64,000 nt of DNA from Xestospongia muta (Eukaryota; Porifera; Demospongiae; Haplosclerida; Petrosiidae), in NCBI GenBank assembly GCA_963693285.1, contig OY848918.1, positions 8,435,156 to 8,499,155 of the forward strand, in the 5' to 3' direction. The notes below the pieces were generated by a model. That model saw only the letters and a program-made list of their open reading frames with translations, did not search any database and was not told the origin of the DNA. Position 1 is the stretch's first letter; each line of letters starts with the position of its first letter. Positions 21,826-35,966 of the stretch are shown one piece after another. The position numbers and the translations under genes are program-made.

Positions 21826-22543
21826 AATGATCATAACTCACTACTGACTTATACAATGTTAAATATGTCACTTTTTTAGTTCATTATTTTATTTTATCAT
21901 GTTTTAGATGTCAATAGTTTTTAGCTATTGCTAAACTAGTATCATTTGCTTATTAACTATAATATGTTAACTAGTATTTGTTTACATATGAACTTCATAT
22001 GATCACTTTGTATCATTATAGCAGCTGTCAGTATTAATTATTATTCACTAGTATTCTCAATATTCATTGTGATTTTAGCTAATGTATGTTTATTTAATAT
22101 ATTTACATCATCTGATACATCATAATTATATCAAAGGTAAACTTATTTTATCTCATAAACAAACACACACAGTACTATAGACCACATATAGCATAGAACA
22201 GTATACAAAGTAACTTGTGTACTACGTCAAATTAGTGTCAATTGATTATATATGTATATTAGCTATGTAATAGTGGAAGGTAAATGGTAACTGACTGGGT
22301 ATTCCATTTATTATTATTGTCATGACATGAAACTGATAATGATAAAGTTAATTAAACTAATTACTGAATTGTAAACAGTATACCTTGTACAAATATTATT
22401 TGAACTATAATCAATACTACTTTTATTATACATGTTACATATAAAGTATATGACTTATAGCATTAAGTGTTGTTCATGGAACAATGTTAGTTTAGGATCC
22501 AACTAATCCAGGCAATACTTGATGTCATAACAATAATTTGTTA
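21826..22543. other. Spacer
   Basis: Standard post-gene spacer without the long TA tract. No gene seen. Confidence 0.55.
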
Positions 22544-22675
22544 AGAGCTGAGCAAAGAGGAGTTAGAAATATAGTATATGCTGAACTAGGCAATGTCCCT
22601 AAGAACAGACCAATGACACCTTCAACATCAAATTTAGAGCAGTCTGTTATCTACTCTGATATCAAGGCACCAACA
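22544..22675 (+). pseudogene. Orphan copy of the IVYAEL/VIYSDI tail exon
   Basis: Matches the family's fourteenth exon from GAEQRGVRN-type text through IVYAELGNVP to VIYSDIKAP, then stops at 'ggcaccaac' and enters R1. There is no acceptor or donor in the usual place. The same orphan lies before R1 at 40430-40559, so it was duplicated together with R1. Confidence 0.7.
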
Positions 22676-23320
22676 GAAGGCTAGCCTGTAGAAGCAATAA
22701 CTAGATAAGCCTACTGTCACCACAATAGACAAAGCCCGCCCCACTGAGTCACACCAATCTACTTTCACTAAATAATGATAAAAAGATGTGTTGTTTATTT
22801 TATTTATTTATTGACTAATAAATCTTATTTTTCTGATGTATATAGTTTAATACTTTTACTACCCCTCTCCCAGACTGACTCTCTGTAATGTAACATGTAT
22901 CCAATGAACCATATTGTATGCATTAAAAGCATGACTGAGTGAATTAAATAAAGGAGGGAAATCAGAATAGTAGGTAGTTGTAATGGTGGTCTCTGAACCA
23001 GATATTCTCCTAGTGAAACTTCTGATTTCAAGACTACTGTATTAAATTTATTAAAGTCATTTGAATTGCTAGGTATATTTATATATATTTCAGTTGTAAA
23101 GTAATCCACCAAATAAGAAATTTTATTTGAAAGTGGTGGCTGTCATTGGCTATCTTCATCAGTAATATTACAAAAAGCATAGAGAGGCAGTCAATAAATA
23201 AAACTAAAATGAATAAACAAATAAAGATAAGAATGTACTTTAAAACATGAGGACAATATAAGGATGAATAATTAAGCTATGTGTTAGTATTAGACAAAAG
23301 GTTAATATTACTTGTACTAC
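22676..23320. repeat. R1 repeat, copy 2
   Basis: Same landmarks as the copy at 13.5 kb. The minus-strand open frame here is 23112-22825 and reads on past the end of the one in copy 1. Preceded by an orphan tail exon rather than normal spacer. Confidence 0.6.
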
Positions 23321-23688
23321 ATAATACATAACAATATTACATACTGAGTTATATTAGTGTATGAAGTATATGATATGTACTATCTATATATATTATGTAA
23401 TACTTAGTTGGCAATTTATATTGATTGTGTATGTGTTTGTATATTATGAACTCATAATGAAATAAACATTGATGATGTTGTTACATATTTCAACTAATTA
23501 CTTAATTGTAAACAGCACATGTTGTACAAATATTATTTGAACTACAATCAATACCACTTATATTATACATGTTATATACATGGTATATAACATATAGCAT
23601 TAAGTGTTGTTTATAGAACAATGTTAGCTTGTGATCCAACTAATCCAGGCAATACTTGATGTCATAACAATAATATGTTATAATAAAA

Positions 23689-24564
23689 CAAGTCAGGTGT
23701 GTTGATGTAATAGATACAACTTCAATGACTTGTACTATTATGATATCAGGTATGTCACTAACAGTATCATATATAACTAACATGTACTATCATTATAAGG
23801 TCCTTCAGGGATACTCATACAGGACTGGGTTTTACAGCTCTCACAAACACTTCAGTCACTCTCTATTGGTCAATTCACCCTGGATGGCAAGAACTAAAAT
23901 AAAATATTATTAGTTCTACAAGCTATTTCATTAATCATTTATAATATTACAAAGAATACAGTGAACTACAGGTACTATCAGTACATCATGTGGGAATTAA
24001 TGGTAGTAACAGATTATTCATTGTTTTCACAAACTGTAAGTAAACCGAACACAATATTGTTTACAGCCAAACATTTATTATGCATTGTTGACATTATATT
24101 GTATAGTTCCAAGAATTCTTTATACATAGCATTGTATTTCTTATTACTAACAATGTCATTGGTATTATACTAATTTAATATATTTATTCATTGACTTTGA
24201 AATATTAATTTGTATTAAGAAACCAATTATTGACCAACAACGCAACCCATATTTGTAATTAAAGGAAAATATGGTTATGAATTTCAGGTCAGTAAAATTA
24301 GCAATACTAATACTAGCAGATGGTAAGAAATTACTAAGAATCAAATAGTTTTAATATTTTAAGTAATATGTTTTACTAGTTCTACAAGCGGTACCACTAC
24401 TGACTTATACCATTACTAACAACACAGAGGACTATACTATTTTTATTATTTGGGAGGCATAATATTACTAATAATCACTTGATATTATTCTAATTTCATT
24501 TAGTCTTCTCCTCATTTCTCTCGTACTCCTCTCTTGTACTACAAAGTCTATCACAACATATGAG
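23689..24564 (+). pseudogene. Receptor exon fragment with intervening unique segment
   Basis: Ig remnant from the recurrent breakpoint (23689-23749), FN3-1 reduced to its first third fused to its last codons (to about 23895), then an FN3-2 first exon (23912 to about 23965) interrupted by about 370 bp (recurring at 34.85 and 41.9 kb). A second, better FN3-2 first exon (24379-24457) follows, with the beginning of the next exon (24505-24564). Confidence 0.65.
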
Positions 24565-24811
24565 GTCTCGTCTAAACACATTCAATAAATGTAGATCAAA
24601 GTCAAACTTGTATGTTGACAACCATTGTAGTTAACACAGAAGTCAATTTTAAGAACAACGTAAGTATTTACAATGAGTAATCTAATAGTTGAGTTATAAT
24701 GTAGACTCAACCCACAAAACACACCACCTATTTACATAAATAAGTCTAACAGGTATTATTGTCATTCATAAATCCATTGTATTATAACTAAAATCTACCC
24801 ATCCAGTCAAA

Positions 24812-27698
24812 ATGAAAAAGTATGGTACAATGTTGATTTGTCTTTTATTACCAGTCATAAGTGAGTTAATATATAATATTTGTTAGTATGGCCTTACATA
24901 AAACATAAAACATAGAAGCTACAGTTACAAGTCTAGACTGTAATCATGGAGTATGTCCACAGACACAAGGAGCAGTCAATTGTACAATAACAGGAGGTCA
25001 AGCAATTTGGTATTCTCCTCCATCAGATAGTACTCCCACTGCTACAGTAAGTTCTGGAGAAGTTGTTAATAGTAAAACTGAGTTTACTGCTGCTCTTGTG
25101 AGTGTTAACAATCCTGGACTAACAACTAATTTAAGTTTTACTGCTACTACTGATAAGAATGGAATTCAAGTAAGGTGTGTTGATGTAACAGATACAAACT
25201 CAATGACTTGTACTATTATGATATCAGGTATGTCATCAACAGTATCATATATAACTAACATGTATTATCATTATAAGGTCCTCCAAGTGATGCTCCTACA
25301 GAACTGGGTTTTACAGCTCTCACAAACACTTCAGTCACTCTCTACTGGTCACCTCCTACTCTTCATCCTAACTGTATAGTTAACTTCACTGTTGAGATCA
25401 GGACAACCAGTGATAATATATTGATCAGTAGTCTTAGTACTGGTAGTAATATCACCAGTATTAATGTATCCACTGATCTCTCTCAGTCAGTAGAGTATCG
25501 ATACAGAGTAGTAGGGTCTGATGTTATCAATAGATTAGGACCCTATAGTCAATATACTATGTTCGTTTTAGATGGTAAGAGTTAGATTATTCTAGTTCCC
25601 TTGAGGAGTGCTAGTTTTTAGTTCTACAGGCTGTACCACTAATCACTTATAATATCACAAAGAATACAGACAACTACACAATTGTTGTAATTTGGGAGGT
25701 ATGTATTTCTGTTTATAATAACTGAGTCTAGTTTTTTATTTAGTCACCTCCTCTCTCCTCTCATCCTCCTCTCTTGTACTATAAAGTCTATCACAACATA
25801 TCAGGTTCACTAACTGTTAATATAGCTACTGTTACTAACATTACATTGACTGGAGTACTAGCTGGATATACCTACACTATAACAGTGGTACCAGTTAATA
25901 TACTAGGAGATGGATACCCTAATAAGACTATAGGTTATTTAAATATTATTATAAAGTATGTTATGTTTACTTCTCATACAGTTATCATTCCTAATGAGGA
26001 ACCAATAATTACTAGTACTAGTATTGTAACAATATCATCTGAACATTGTAAGAGTGTTCAATATAACATACAAAATTAATTACATATCATTTGTATTAAT
26101 AACACCAGTAAATGTATCTAGTCTCTTTTCTACAACTGTAAGTGATACATCAATTATTAGTAAGTGAAAAACATTTATTATCACTTACTTAATGATGAAT
26201 ATAGAAACTTTGGTCCCTTTGATGTCTTTATTACAAAGTGCAACTAAAACAAGCACAATATTTTTAAACTCAACAAGTGTGTCCTCAGAAATTATTATAA
26301 TTTAAATATTACAATATAATGAAGTGTCTATATATATATACTCTATTTTTTGTATAGCAGTTTCTATCTATAGTCCTTCTAGTTCATCCCCTACAAGTAA
26401 TTTAATCAATCTAATATAACATTGCTATTTCTTTTTGACAATAGCAGTAATCACTACTACAACATCATCAACATCTGCTGGAATATATTATGTTATTGGG
26501 ACTGTTGGAGGTATTATTGTTTTCATACTAATTGCTGTAGTACTAGTTCTAGCTGGTTGTATAATGATTAGAAGACAAAATAAAAGTCAGGTGTTCCTAT
26601 AATTACTTAACCCATTAATATTCTCCATATAGACAACAAAGCAAGTGGTAGTCCAGTAACTGTTTCTCTGAGGTAACATCAAATATACTAACATTCATTT
26701 TAATGATTATACTTTAGAAACATTAAAGACAATAACAGAGAAGAGGTAAGGTATTGTTACTTATATGTACATAGTTAATACCTGCATAAGTAAATGAACA
26801 TTTATTGATACAAAAATGTGATTGATCATCATGACTCACTATTAGTTTATGTCAATCTAATTTGGAGTTACTCATCATTTCTTAAAATAATTTGGTCATT
26901 ACTATAGTTATCTTCAGATCCCACCTATACTGAAGTAAACAAAAAACCACAGCCTCTATCTCTACAATATGATGAGGTCCCGCCTCCAGTGCCTCCTTAT
27001 TTAGCTGATAATGACCAGCCAACTCCTGAAACACTGTTCCATTCTGAGGATAATCCTTCTGTACCCTCTTATAATGATGAACCTGTGATAGCTCAGTATT
27101 CTGAAGTCAAGCATATAGCACTTCATACAGCTGAAGGAAATTATTCTGTTTTGAAGAGAGAAGAGAGAGAAGTCAGTTAAATATAGGTACACAATCACAT
27201 GACCATATTATAATTACAGAGCAGAGAGAATAATTCTCAGTTACAACAGACTGGTTTGTATTCAACTCTTAATAATGAAGTAAGATATAATACAGTCAAC
27301 TATATCATAATAAGTTACATCATATTAGATAAACAAACCAATTGGAGCCAGAGCTGAGCCAAGAGGAGCTGGAGGTATAATATATGCTGAACTAGGCAAT
27401 GTCCCTAAGAACAGACCAATGGTACCTCCTACATCAAATTTAGAGCATTCTGTTATCTACTCCGATATCAAAGCACCAACTGACCCTAATAAGGTATCTT
27501 GTGTGATATAACAATGTTGCCATAATCTTTTTTAATTGTCACTAACAGAGGCTCTCTACAAAAGGTATTATGATACAGGCTCAGTTAGGAGAAATGGAGC
27601 TACCTCCACCACGTCCTCCTAAACCTGGTCCCAAACCTGGTTCCCATGGCAGTGGAGGCCAGTCAACAACAGTAATTCCCTCTATACATCACCTGTAA
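24812..27698 (+). CDS. Long-tailed Ig-FN3-FN3 receptor, intact (682 aa)
   Basis: Exons: 24812-24860, 24916-25227, 25278-25574, 25622-25698, 25744-26047, 26109-26159, 26205-26276, 26358-26396, 26445-26585, 26633-26672, 26718-26745, 26908-27171, 27220-27279, 27329-27493, 27549-27698. The Ig domain is of the NNPGL sub-type, with SGEVVNSKTEF in its variable segment and GGQAIW before the core Trp. The usual acceptor of the first stalk exon is mutated (TTAG to TTAA at about 26098). The next AG, nine bases on, keeps frame and removes three residues. The large tail exon lacks two codons (EVKHIALHTAEG). Tail motifs YTEV, LQYDEV, AQYSEV, NYSVL, LYSTL, IIYAEL and VIYSDI are all present, with PPPRPPKPGPKPG at the end. 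Confidence 0.85.
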
Positions 27699-28443
27699 AA
27701 TGATCATAACTCACTGCTGACTTATACAATGTTAAATATGCCACTTTTTTAGTTCATTATATTATTATTTTATGTTGTTTTAGATGTCAATAGTTTTTAG
27801 CTTCTGTCAAACTAGTATCATTTGTTTATTAACTATAATATGTTAACTAGTATTTGTTTACATATGAACTTCATATGATCACTTTGTATCATTATAGCAG
27901 CTGTCAGTATTAATTATTAATCACTAGTCTTCTCAATATTCATTGTGAGTTTAGCTAATGTATGTTTGTTTAATATATTTACATCATCTGATGTATCATC
28001 TTTATATCAAAGGTAAACTTATTTTATCTCATAAACAAACACACAGTACTTTAGACCATATAAAGCATAGAACAGTATACAAAGTAACTTGTGTACTACT
28101 TAAAATTAGTGTTAATTGACTAATTATATATGTATGATTAGCATATGTAATAGTGGAAAGGTAAGTGGTAACTGACTGGGTATTTCATTTATTATTATTA
28201 TCATAACATGTAACTGATAATGACAAAGTTAATTATAAATAGTTTTATCTTACCACAATATTATCAATGAAATATAATAACACAACAAACATGAAACTTA
28301 CAATAAATCATCAAAGAAATTAACTAAAAATGGACCAGTTATTTATAAAACAAGTTAGTTAACAGGTTTTGAACTTTTAGTCACAAAATCTAATCAGACC
28401 ATTTTCCAAAATACATACACATGTACTTGTACAAATATTAATT
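27699..28443. other. Spacer
   Basis: Standard post-gene spacer. No long TA tract and no gene seen. Confidence 0.55.
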
Positions 28444-29100
28444 AAAAGAAGGGTAGCTTATAGAGGCAGTGACTAGATACAGCCTGCTGCCATCACAATA
28501 GACAAAGCCCACCCCACTGAGTCACACCAATGTTAACTTCACCAGATAATGATAAAAAGATGTCTTGTTTATTTTATTTATTTATTGACTAATATATCTT
28601 ATTTTTCTGATGTATATAGTTTAATACTTTTACTACCCCTCTCCCAGACTGACTCTCTGTAATGTAACATCTATCCAATGGACCATATTGTATGTATTAA
28701 AAGCATGACTGAGTGAATTAAATAAAGGAGGGAAATCATAATAGTAAGTAGTTGTAATGGTGGTCTCGAAACTAGATATTCTCCTAGTGAAACTTCTGAT
28801 TTCAAGACTGCTTTATAAAATTTATTAATTCATTTGAATTGCTAGGTATATTTATATATATTTCAGTTGTAAAGTAATCCACCAAATAAGAAATTTTATT
28901 TGAATGTTCTGGCTGTCAATGGCTATCTTCATCAGTAATATTACAAAAAGCATAGAGAAGCAGTCAATAAATAAAACTAAAATGAATAAACAAATAAAGA
29001 TAAGAATGTACTTTAAAACATGAAGACAATATAAGGATGAATAGTTAAGCTATGTACTAGTACTGGATAATAGATTAGTATATATACTTGTACTACATAA
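28444..29100. repeat. R1 repeat, copy 3
   Basis: Closest in text to copy 1 (13.5 kb). Small deletions (e.g. near 28826) interrupt the minus-strand open frame seen in other copies, which argues against that frame being a conserved gene. Confidence 0.6.
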
Positions 29101-29464
29101 TACATAACAATATTACATACTGAGTTATATTAATGTATGAAGTATATGATATGTACTATCTATATATATTATGTAATACTTAGTTGGCAATTTATATTGA
29201 TTGTGTATGTGTTTGTATATTATGAACTCATAATGAAATAAACATTGATGATGTTGTTACATATTTCAACTAATTACTTAATTGTAAACAGTATACCTTT
29301 TACAAACATTATTTGAACTACAATCAATACCACTTTTATTATACATGTTACATACATGGTATATAACATATAGCATTAGGTGTTGTTCATGGAACAATGT
29401 TAGTTTGAGATCCAACTAATCCAGGTGATACTTGATGTCTTAACAATAATATGTTGTAATAAAA

Positions 29465-29985
29465 CAAGTCAGGTGTGTTGATGTAATAAATACAAACTCA
29501 ATGACATTATGATATCAGGTATGTCACTAACAGTATCATATATAACTAATATGTACTATCATTATAAGGTCCTTCAGGGATACTCCTACAGGACTGGGAT
29601 TTACAGCCTCTCACAAACACTTTAGTCACTCTCTACTGATCAACTCCTACTCTTCATTTTAACTGTATAGTCAATATACTGCCTTCATCCTCTCCTCTCA
29701 TCCTCCTCTCTTGTACTATAAAGTCTATCACAAAATATCAAGTTCACTAACTGTTAATATAACTACTGTTACTAACATTACATTGACTGAAGTACTAGCT
29801 GGATATACCTACATTATAACAGTGGTACCAGTTAATATACTAGGAGATGGATACCCTAATAAGACTATAGGTTATTTAAATATTATAAAGTGTGTTATGT
29901 TTACTTCTCATACTGTTATCATTCATGATGAACCAATGATAATTAGTGTCAACATATTGTACCTGCTCTTTCAACAACTGTAGCA
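29465..29985 (+). pseudogene. Receptor exon fragment (FN3-1 fused to FN3-2)
   Basis: Ig remnant from the recurrent breakpoint, first third of FN3-1, then a direct fusion at about 29680-29690 into the second FN3-2 exon, which is otherwise complete to LNIIKCVMF (one codon shorter) and ends NILYLLFQQL. The text then becomes upstream spacer of the next gene. Confidence 0.7.
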
Positions 29986-30536
29986 ATATTTAAAAATCTT
30001 TTCATTATATAATGTTGAATATGTTAAGAATCCATCAGTCCTTTGATGTTTATTACTAGACTCCACTAATTCTACACATTCACTGCTCACTCTATATATG
30101 TAATTTGTTTTAAGCAATCATTACATTTATGACTCCATACATGCAATTATTAATTTGATTATTTCCACTTTCATAATGACAATATTATTATAATACTTTA
30201 TTAGTCATTTTTTAATTTTTTTATTAGTCAGTAAAGTAAACTTTCATCTTCATATATATCAGTAGAAGAGCTCCCATCAAATTCCAACAATTGATTATAA
30301 ACACATTCAATACAGGTACATCAAAGTCAAACTTGTATGTTGACGACCATTGTAGTTAACATTGAAGTCAATTTGAAGAACAACATAAGTATTTACAATG
30401 AGTAACACAATAGTTGAGTTATAATGTAAACTCAACCCACAAAACACACCACCTCTTTACATAAATAAGTCTAACAGGTATTATTGCCATGTATAAAACC
30501 ATTGTATCATAACAATAATCTACCTATGCAGTCAAA

Positions 30537-33498
30537 ATGAAAGAGTATGGTACAATATTGATTTGTCTTCTATTACCAGTCATAAGTGAGTTAATATATA
30601 ATATTTGTTAGTATGGCTTTATAGTGAACATAGAAGCTTCAGTTACAAGAAATATGAAGAAGTATGCATGACTGGTTTACTTTCTCTTTTTTCTTATACG
30701 TAGGTAGCACAGAAGCTTCAGTTACAAGTCTAGACTGTAATCATGGAGTATGTCCACAGACACAAGGAGCACTCACTTGTACAATAACAGGAAGTGTAGC
30801 AGCTTGGCATTCTCCTCCATCAGATAAAAGTCCCATTGCTACAGTAAGTTCTGGACAAGTTAGTAATGTTGATAATACTGGGTTTATTGCTGCTTTTGTG
30901 AGCAATATTTCTGGACTAACAACTAATTTAAGTTTTACTGCCACTACTGATAAGAATGGAACACAAGTCAGGTGTGTTGATTTAATAGATACAAACTCAA
31001 TGACGTGTACTATTATGATATCAGGTATGTCACTAACAGTATCATGTAACTAACATGTACTATCATTATAAGGTCTTCCAAGTGATGCTCCCACAGGACT
31101 AGAATTTACAGCTCTCACAAACACTTCAGTCACTCTTTACTGGTCACCTCCTACTCTTCATCCTAACTGTATAGTTAACTACACTGTTGAGATCAGGACA
31201 ACCAGTGATAATATATTGATCAGTAGTCTTAGTACTGGTAATAATATCACCAGTATTAATGTATCTACTGGTCTCAATCAGTCAGTAGAATATCAATACA
31301 AAGTAGTAGGGTCTGATGTTATCAATAGATTAGGACCCTATAGTCAATATACTATGTTCACTTTAGATGGTAAGAGTTAGATTATTCTAGTTCCCTTGAG
31401 GAGTGCTATTTTTTAGTTCTACAGGCTGTACCACTAATCACTTATAATATCACAAAGAATACAGACAACTACACAATTGTTGTAATTTGGGATGTATGTA
31501 TTTTTGTTTACAATAACTGAGTTTAGTATTTTCATTTAGTCACCTCCTCTCTCCTCTCATCCTCCTCTCTTGTACTATAAAGTCTATTACAATATATCAG
31601 GTTCACTAACTGTTAATATAACTATTGTTACTAACATTACATTGACTGGAGTACTAGCTGGATATACCTACATTATAACAGTGGTACCAGTTAATATACT
31701 AGGAGATGGATACCCCAATAAGACTATAGGTTATTTAAATATTATTATAAAGTATGTTATGTTTACTTCTCATACAGTTATCATTCCTGATGAGAAACCA
31801 ATAATTACTAGTACTAGTATTGTAACAATATCATCTGAACATTGTAAGAGTGTTCAATATAACATACAAAATTAATTACATATCATTTGTATTAGTAACA
31901 CCAGTAAATGTAACTAGTCTCTTTTCTACAACTGTAAGTGATACATCAATTATTAGTAAGTGCAAAACATTTATTATCACTTACTTAATGATGAGTATAG
32001 AAACTTTGGTCCCTTTGATGTCTTTATTACAAAGTGCAACTAAAACAAGTACAATATCTTTAAACTCAACAGGTATGTCCTTAGAAATTATTATAATTTA
32101 AGTATTACAATATAATGAAATGTCTATATATATACTCTATTTTTTGTATAGCAGTTTCTATCTATAGTCCTTCTAGTTCATCCCCTACAAGTAATTTAAT
32201 CAATCTAATATAACATTGCTATTTCTATTTGACAATAGCAGTAATCACTACTACAACATCATCAACATCTGCTGGAATATATTATGTTATTGGGACTGTT
32301 GGAGGTATTATTGTTTTCATACTAATTGCTGTAGTACTAGTTCTAACTGGTTGTATAATGATTAGAAGACAAAATAAAAGTCAGGTGTTCCTATAATTAC
32401 TTAATCCATTAATACTCTCAATATAGACAACAAAGCAAGTGGTAGTCCAGTAACTGTTTCTCTGAGGTCAGTTCAAATATACTAATATTCATCTTAATGA
32501 TTTTACTTTAGAAGTATTAAAGACAATAACAGAGAAGGGGTAAGGTATTGTTACTTATATGTACATAGTTAATACCTGCATGAGTAAATAAATGAACATT
32601 TATTGATACAAAAATGTGATTGATCATCATGACTCATTATTAGTTTATGTTATCTAATTTGGAGTTACTCATCATTTCTTAAAATAATTTGGTCCTTACT
32701 ATAGTTATCTTCAGACCCCACCTATGCTGAAGTAAACAATAAACCACAACCTCTATCTCTACAATATGATGAGGTCCCACCTCCAGTGCCTCCTTATTTA
32801 GCTGATAATGACCAGTCACCTCCTGAAACACTGTTCCATTCTGACGATAATCCTTCTGTACCCCATTATAATGATGAACCTGTGATAGGTCAGTATTCTG
32901 AAGTCAAGAGAGAGCATATGGCACTTCATACAGTTGAAGAAAATTATTCTGTTTTGAAGAGAGAAGAGAGAGAAGTCAGTTAAACATAGGTACACAATCA
33001 CATGACCATATTATTGTAGAGCAGAGAGAATAATTCTCAGTTACAAAAGACTGGTTTGTATTCAACTCTAAATAATGAAGTAAGATATAATACAGTCAAT
33101 TATATCATAATAACTTATATCATATTAGATAAACAAACCAATTGGAGGCAGAGCTGAGCCAAGAGGAGTTAGAAATATAATATATGCTGAACTAGTCAAT
33201 GTCTCTAAGAACAGACCACTGGCACCTCCTACATCAAATTTAGAGCAGTCTGTTATCTACTCTGATATCAAAGCACCAACTGACCCTAATAAGGTATCTT
33301 GTGTGATATAACAACGTTGCCATAATCTTTTTTAATTGTCACTAACAGAGGCTCTCTACAAAAGGTATTATGATACAAGCTCAGTTAGGAGAAATGGAGT
33401 TACCTCCATCACGTCCTCCTAAACCTGGTCCCAAACCTATTTCCCATGGCAGTGGAGGCCAGTCAACAACAGTAATTCCCTCTATACATCACCTGTAA
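30537..33498 (+). CDS. Long-tailed Ig-FN3-FN3 receptor, intact (690 aa), with alternative leader
   Basis: Exons: 30537-30585, 30704-31024, 31073-31369, 31417-31493, 31540-31843, 31896-31955, 32001-32072, 32152-32190, 32239-32379, 32427-32466, 32512-32539, 32705-32974, 33020-33079, 33129-33293, 33349-33498. Ig acceptor choice: the family acceptor would read AAGCTTCAG and hit TGA, so I use the second one ('tatacgtag|GTAGCACAG'), adding SSTE before ASV. A second start is possible: ATG at 30664 opens MHDWFTFSFFLYVG directly into the Ig frame with no intron. FN3-2 begins WD rather than WE. The tail has PTYAEV, LQYDEV, GQYSEV, NYSVL, LYSTL, IIYAEL and VIYSDI. The final Pro motif is PPSRPPKPGPKP. 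Confidence 0.85.
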
Positions 33499-33743
33499 AA
33501 TGATTATAACTCAATGCTGACTTATATAATGTTAAATATGTCACTTTTTTAGTTCATTATTTTATTTTATCATGTTTTAGATGTCAATAGTTTTTAGCTA
33601 TTGTTAAACTAGTATCATTTATTTATTAACTATAATATGTTAACTAGTATTTGTTTACATATGAACTTCATATGATCACTTTATATCATTATAGCAGCTG
33701 TCAGTATTAATTATTAATCACTAGTCTTCTCAATACTCATTGT

Positions 33744-33779
<36 letters not shown>

Positions 33780-34560
33780 GCTAATGTATGTTTATTTAAT
33801 GTATTTACATCATCTGATATATCACCCTTATATCAAAGGTAAACTTATTTTATCTCATAAACAAACACACAGTACTATAGACCACATAAAACATAGAACA
33901 ATATACAAAGTCACTTGTGTACTACTTAAAATTAGTGTTAATTGACTGATGATACATGTATGATTAGCATATACAATAGTGGAAAGGTAAGTGGTAACTG
34001 ACTGGGTATTTCACTTTATTATTATTGTCATAACATGAAACTGATAATGATAGAGTTAATAATAGATAGTTTTATCTTACCACAATATATTCAATGAAAT
34101 ATAATAACACAACAAACATGAAACTTACAAAAATCATCAAAGGAATTAACTAAAAATGGACCAGTTATTTATAAAACAAGCGAGTTAACACATAATACAT
34201 AAAAATATTACATGCTGAGTTATATTAGTATATGAAGTATATGATATGTACTATCTATATATATTATGTAATACTTAGTTGGCAATATTTATTGATTGTG
34301 TATGTGTTTGTATATTATGAACTTATAATGAAATAAACATTGATGATGTTGTTACATATTTCAACTAATTACTTAATTGTAAACAGTATAACTTGTACAA
34401 ACATTATTTGAACTACAATCAATACTACTTTTATTGCACATGTTACATACGTGGTATATACCATATAGTATTATGTGTTGTTCATGGAACAATGTTAGTT
34501 TGTGATCCAACTAATCTAGGCCATAATATGATGTCTTAACAATACTATGTTATAATAAAA
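33499..34560. other. Spacer without R1
   Basis: Normal post-gene spacer with (TA)n at 33746-33776. At about 34190 ('gcgagttaacacataataca') it jumps to sequence that normally follows R1, so R1 has been deleted or was never present in this unit. Confidence 0.65.
33746..33776. repeat. (TA)n microsatellite
   Basis: About 15 TA units. Confidence 0.9.
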
Positions 34561-35452
34561 CAAGTCAGGTGTGTTGATGTAATAAATACAAACTCAATGA
34601 CATTATGATATCAGGTATGTCACTAACAGTATCATATATAACTAACAATGTACTATCATTATAAGGTCCTTCAGGGATACTCCTACAGGACTGGGTTTTA
34701 CAGCTCTCACAAACACTTCAGTCACTCTCTACTGGTCAATTCACCCTGGATGGCAAGAACTAAAATAAAATATTATAAATTCTATGAGCTATTCCATTAA
34801 TCATTTATAATATTGCAAAGAATACAGTGAACTACAGGTACTTTTAGTACATCATGTGGGAATTAATGGTAGTAACAGATTATTCATTGTTTTCACAAAC
34901 TGTAAGTAAACCGAACGCAATATTGTTTACAGTCAAACCTTTATTATGCATTGTTGACATTATATTGTGTAGTTCCAAAGATTCTTTATACATAGCATTG
35001 TATTTCTTATTACTAACAATGTCATTGGTATTATGTTTTACTAGTTCTACAAGCAGTATCACTACTGACTTATACCATTACTAACAACACAGAGGACTAT
35101 ACTATTTTTATTGTTTGGGAGGTATAATATTATTAACAATCACTTGATATTATTCTAATTTCATTTAGTCTCCTCCTCTCTCCTCTCGTCCTCCTTTCTT
35201 GGACTATAAAGTCTATCACAGCATATCAGGTTCACTAACTTTTAATATAACTACTGTTACTAACATTACATTGACTGGAGTACTAGCTGGATATACCTAC
35301 ATTATAACAGTGGTACCAGTTAATATACTAGGAGATGGATACCCTAATAAGACTATAGGTTATTTAAATATTATTATAAAATGTGTTATGTTTACTTCTC
35401 GCACAGTTATCATTAATGATGAACCAATGATAATTAGTGTCAATATATTATA
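34561..35452 (+). pseudogene. Receptor exon fragment
   Basis: Ig remnant from the recurrent breakpoint, reduced FN3-1 (about 34668-34760), FN3-2 first exon pieces at about 34779 and 35045-35122, and a nearly complete second FN3-2 exon (35170-35452) with the family's YIITVVPVNILGDGYP core. The unique segment between the two FN3-2 first-exon copies matches those at 23.97 and 41.9 kb. Confidence 0.7.
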
Positions 35453-35966
35453 GTATTATAGAATATCATAGAAAGACTACTTCAAGTCATTTATCTAAGT
35501 ACAGATTTAGTTAAAATATATATTTTACATATTCACTGCTCACTCTATGTATGTAATTTGTTCAAGCAATCATTACATTTATGACTCAATAAACTACATG
35601 CAATTTATAATTTGATAATTTCTACTTTTGTAATGACCATATTTTTTAATTTTTAAATATTAGGCAGTTAAATGTAATTTTAATACAATTTTATCTTCCT
35701 ATATATATCAGTAGAAGACCTCTTCTCTGAACACATTCAATACAGGTAGATCAAAGTCAAACTTGTATGCTGACAACCATTGTAGTTAACACAGAAGTCA
35801 ATTTTAAGAACAACGTAAGTATTTACAATGAGTAATCTAATAGTTGAGTTATAATGTAGACTCAACCCACAAAACACACCACCTATTTACATAAATAAGT
35901 CTAACAGGTATCATTGCCATTCATAAATTCATTGTATCATAACTAAAATCTACCCATCCAGTCAAA

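Noticed and set aside
34854..35084. Hydrophobic open frame shared by 23961, 34854 and 41918 (MWELMVVTDYSLFSQ...)
   Set aside because: Lies between two FN3-2 exon pieces inside fragments and has no leader exon or homologue; best explained as duplicated intron sequence.
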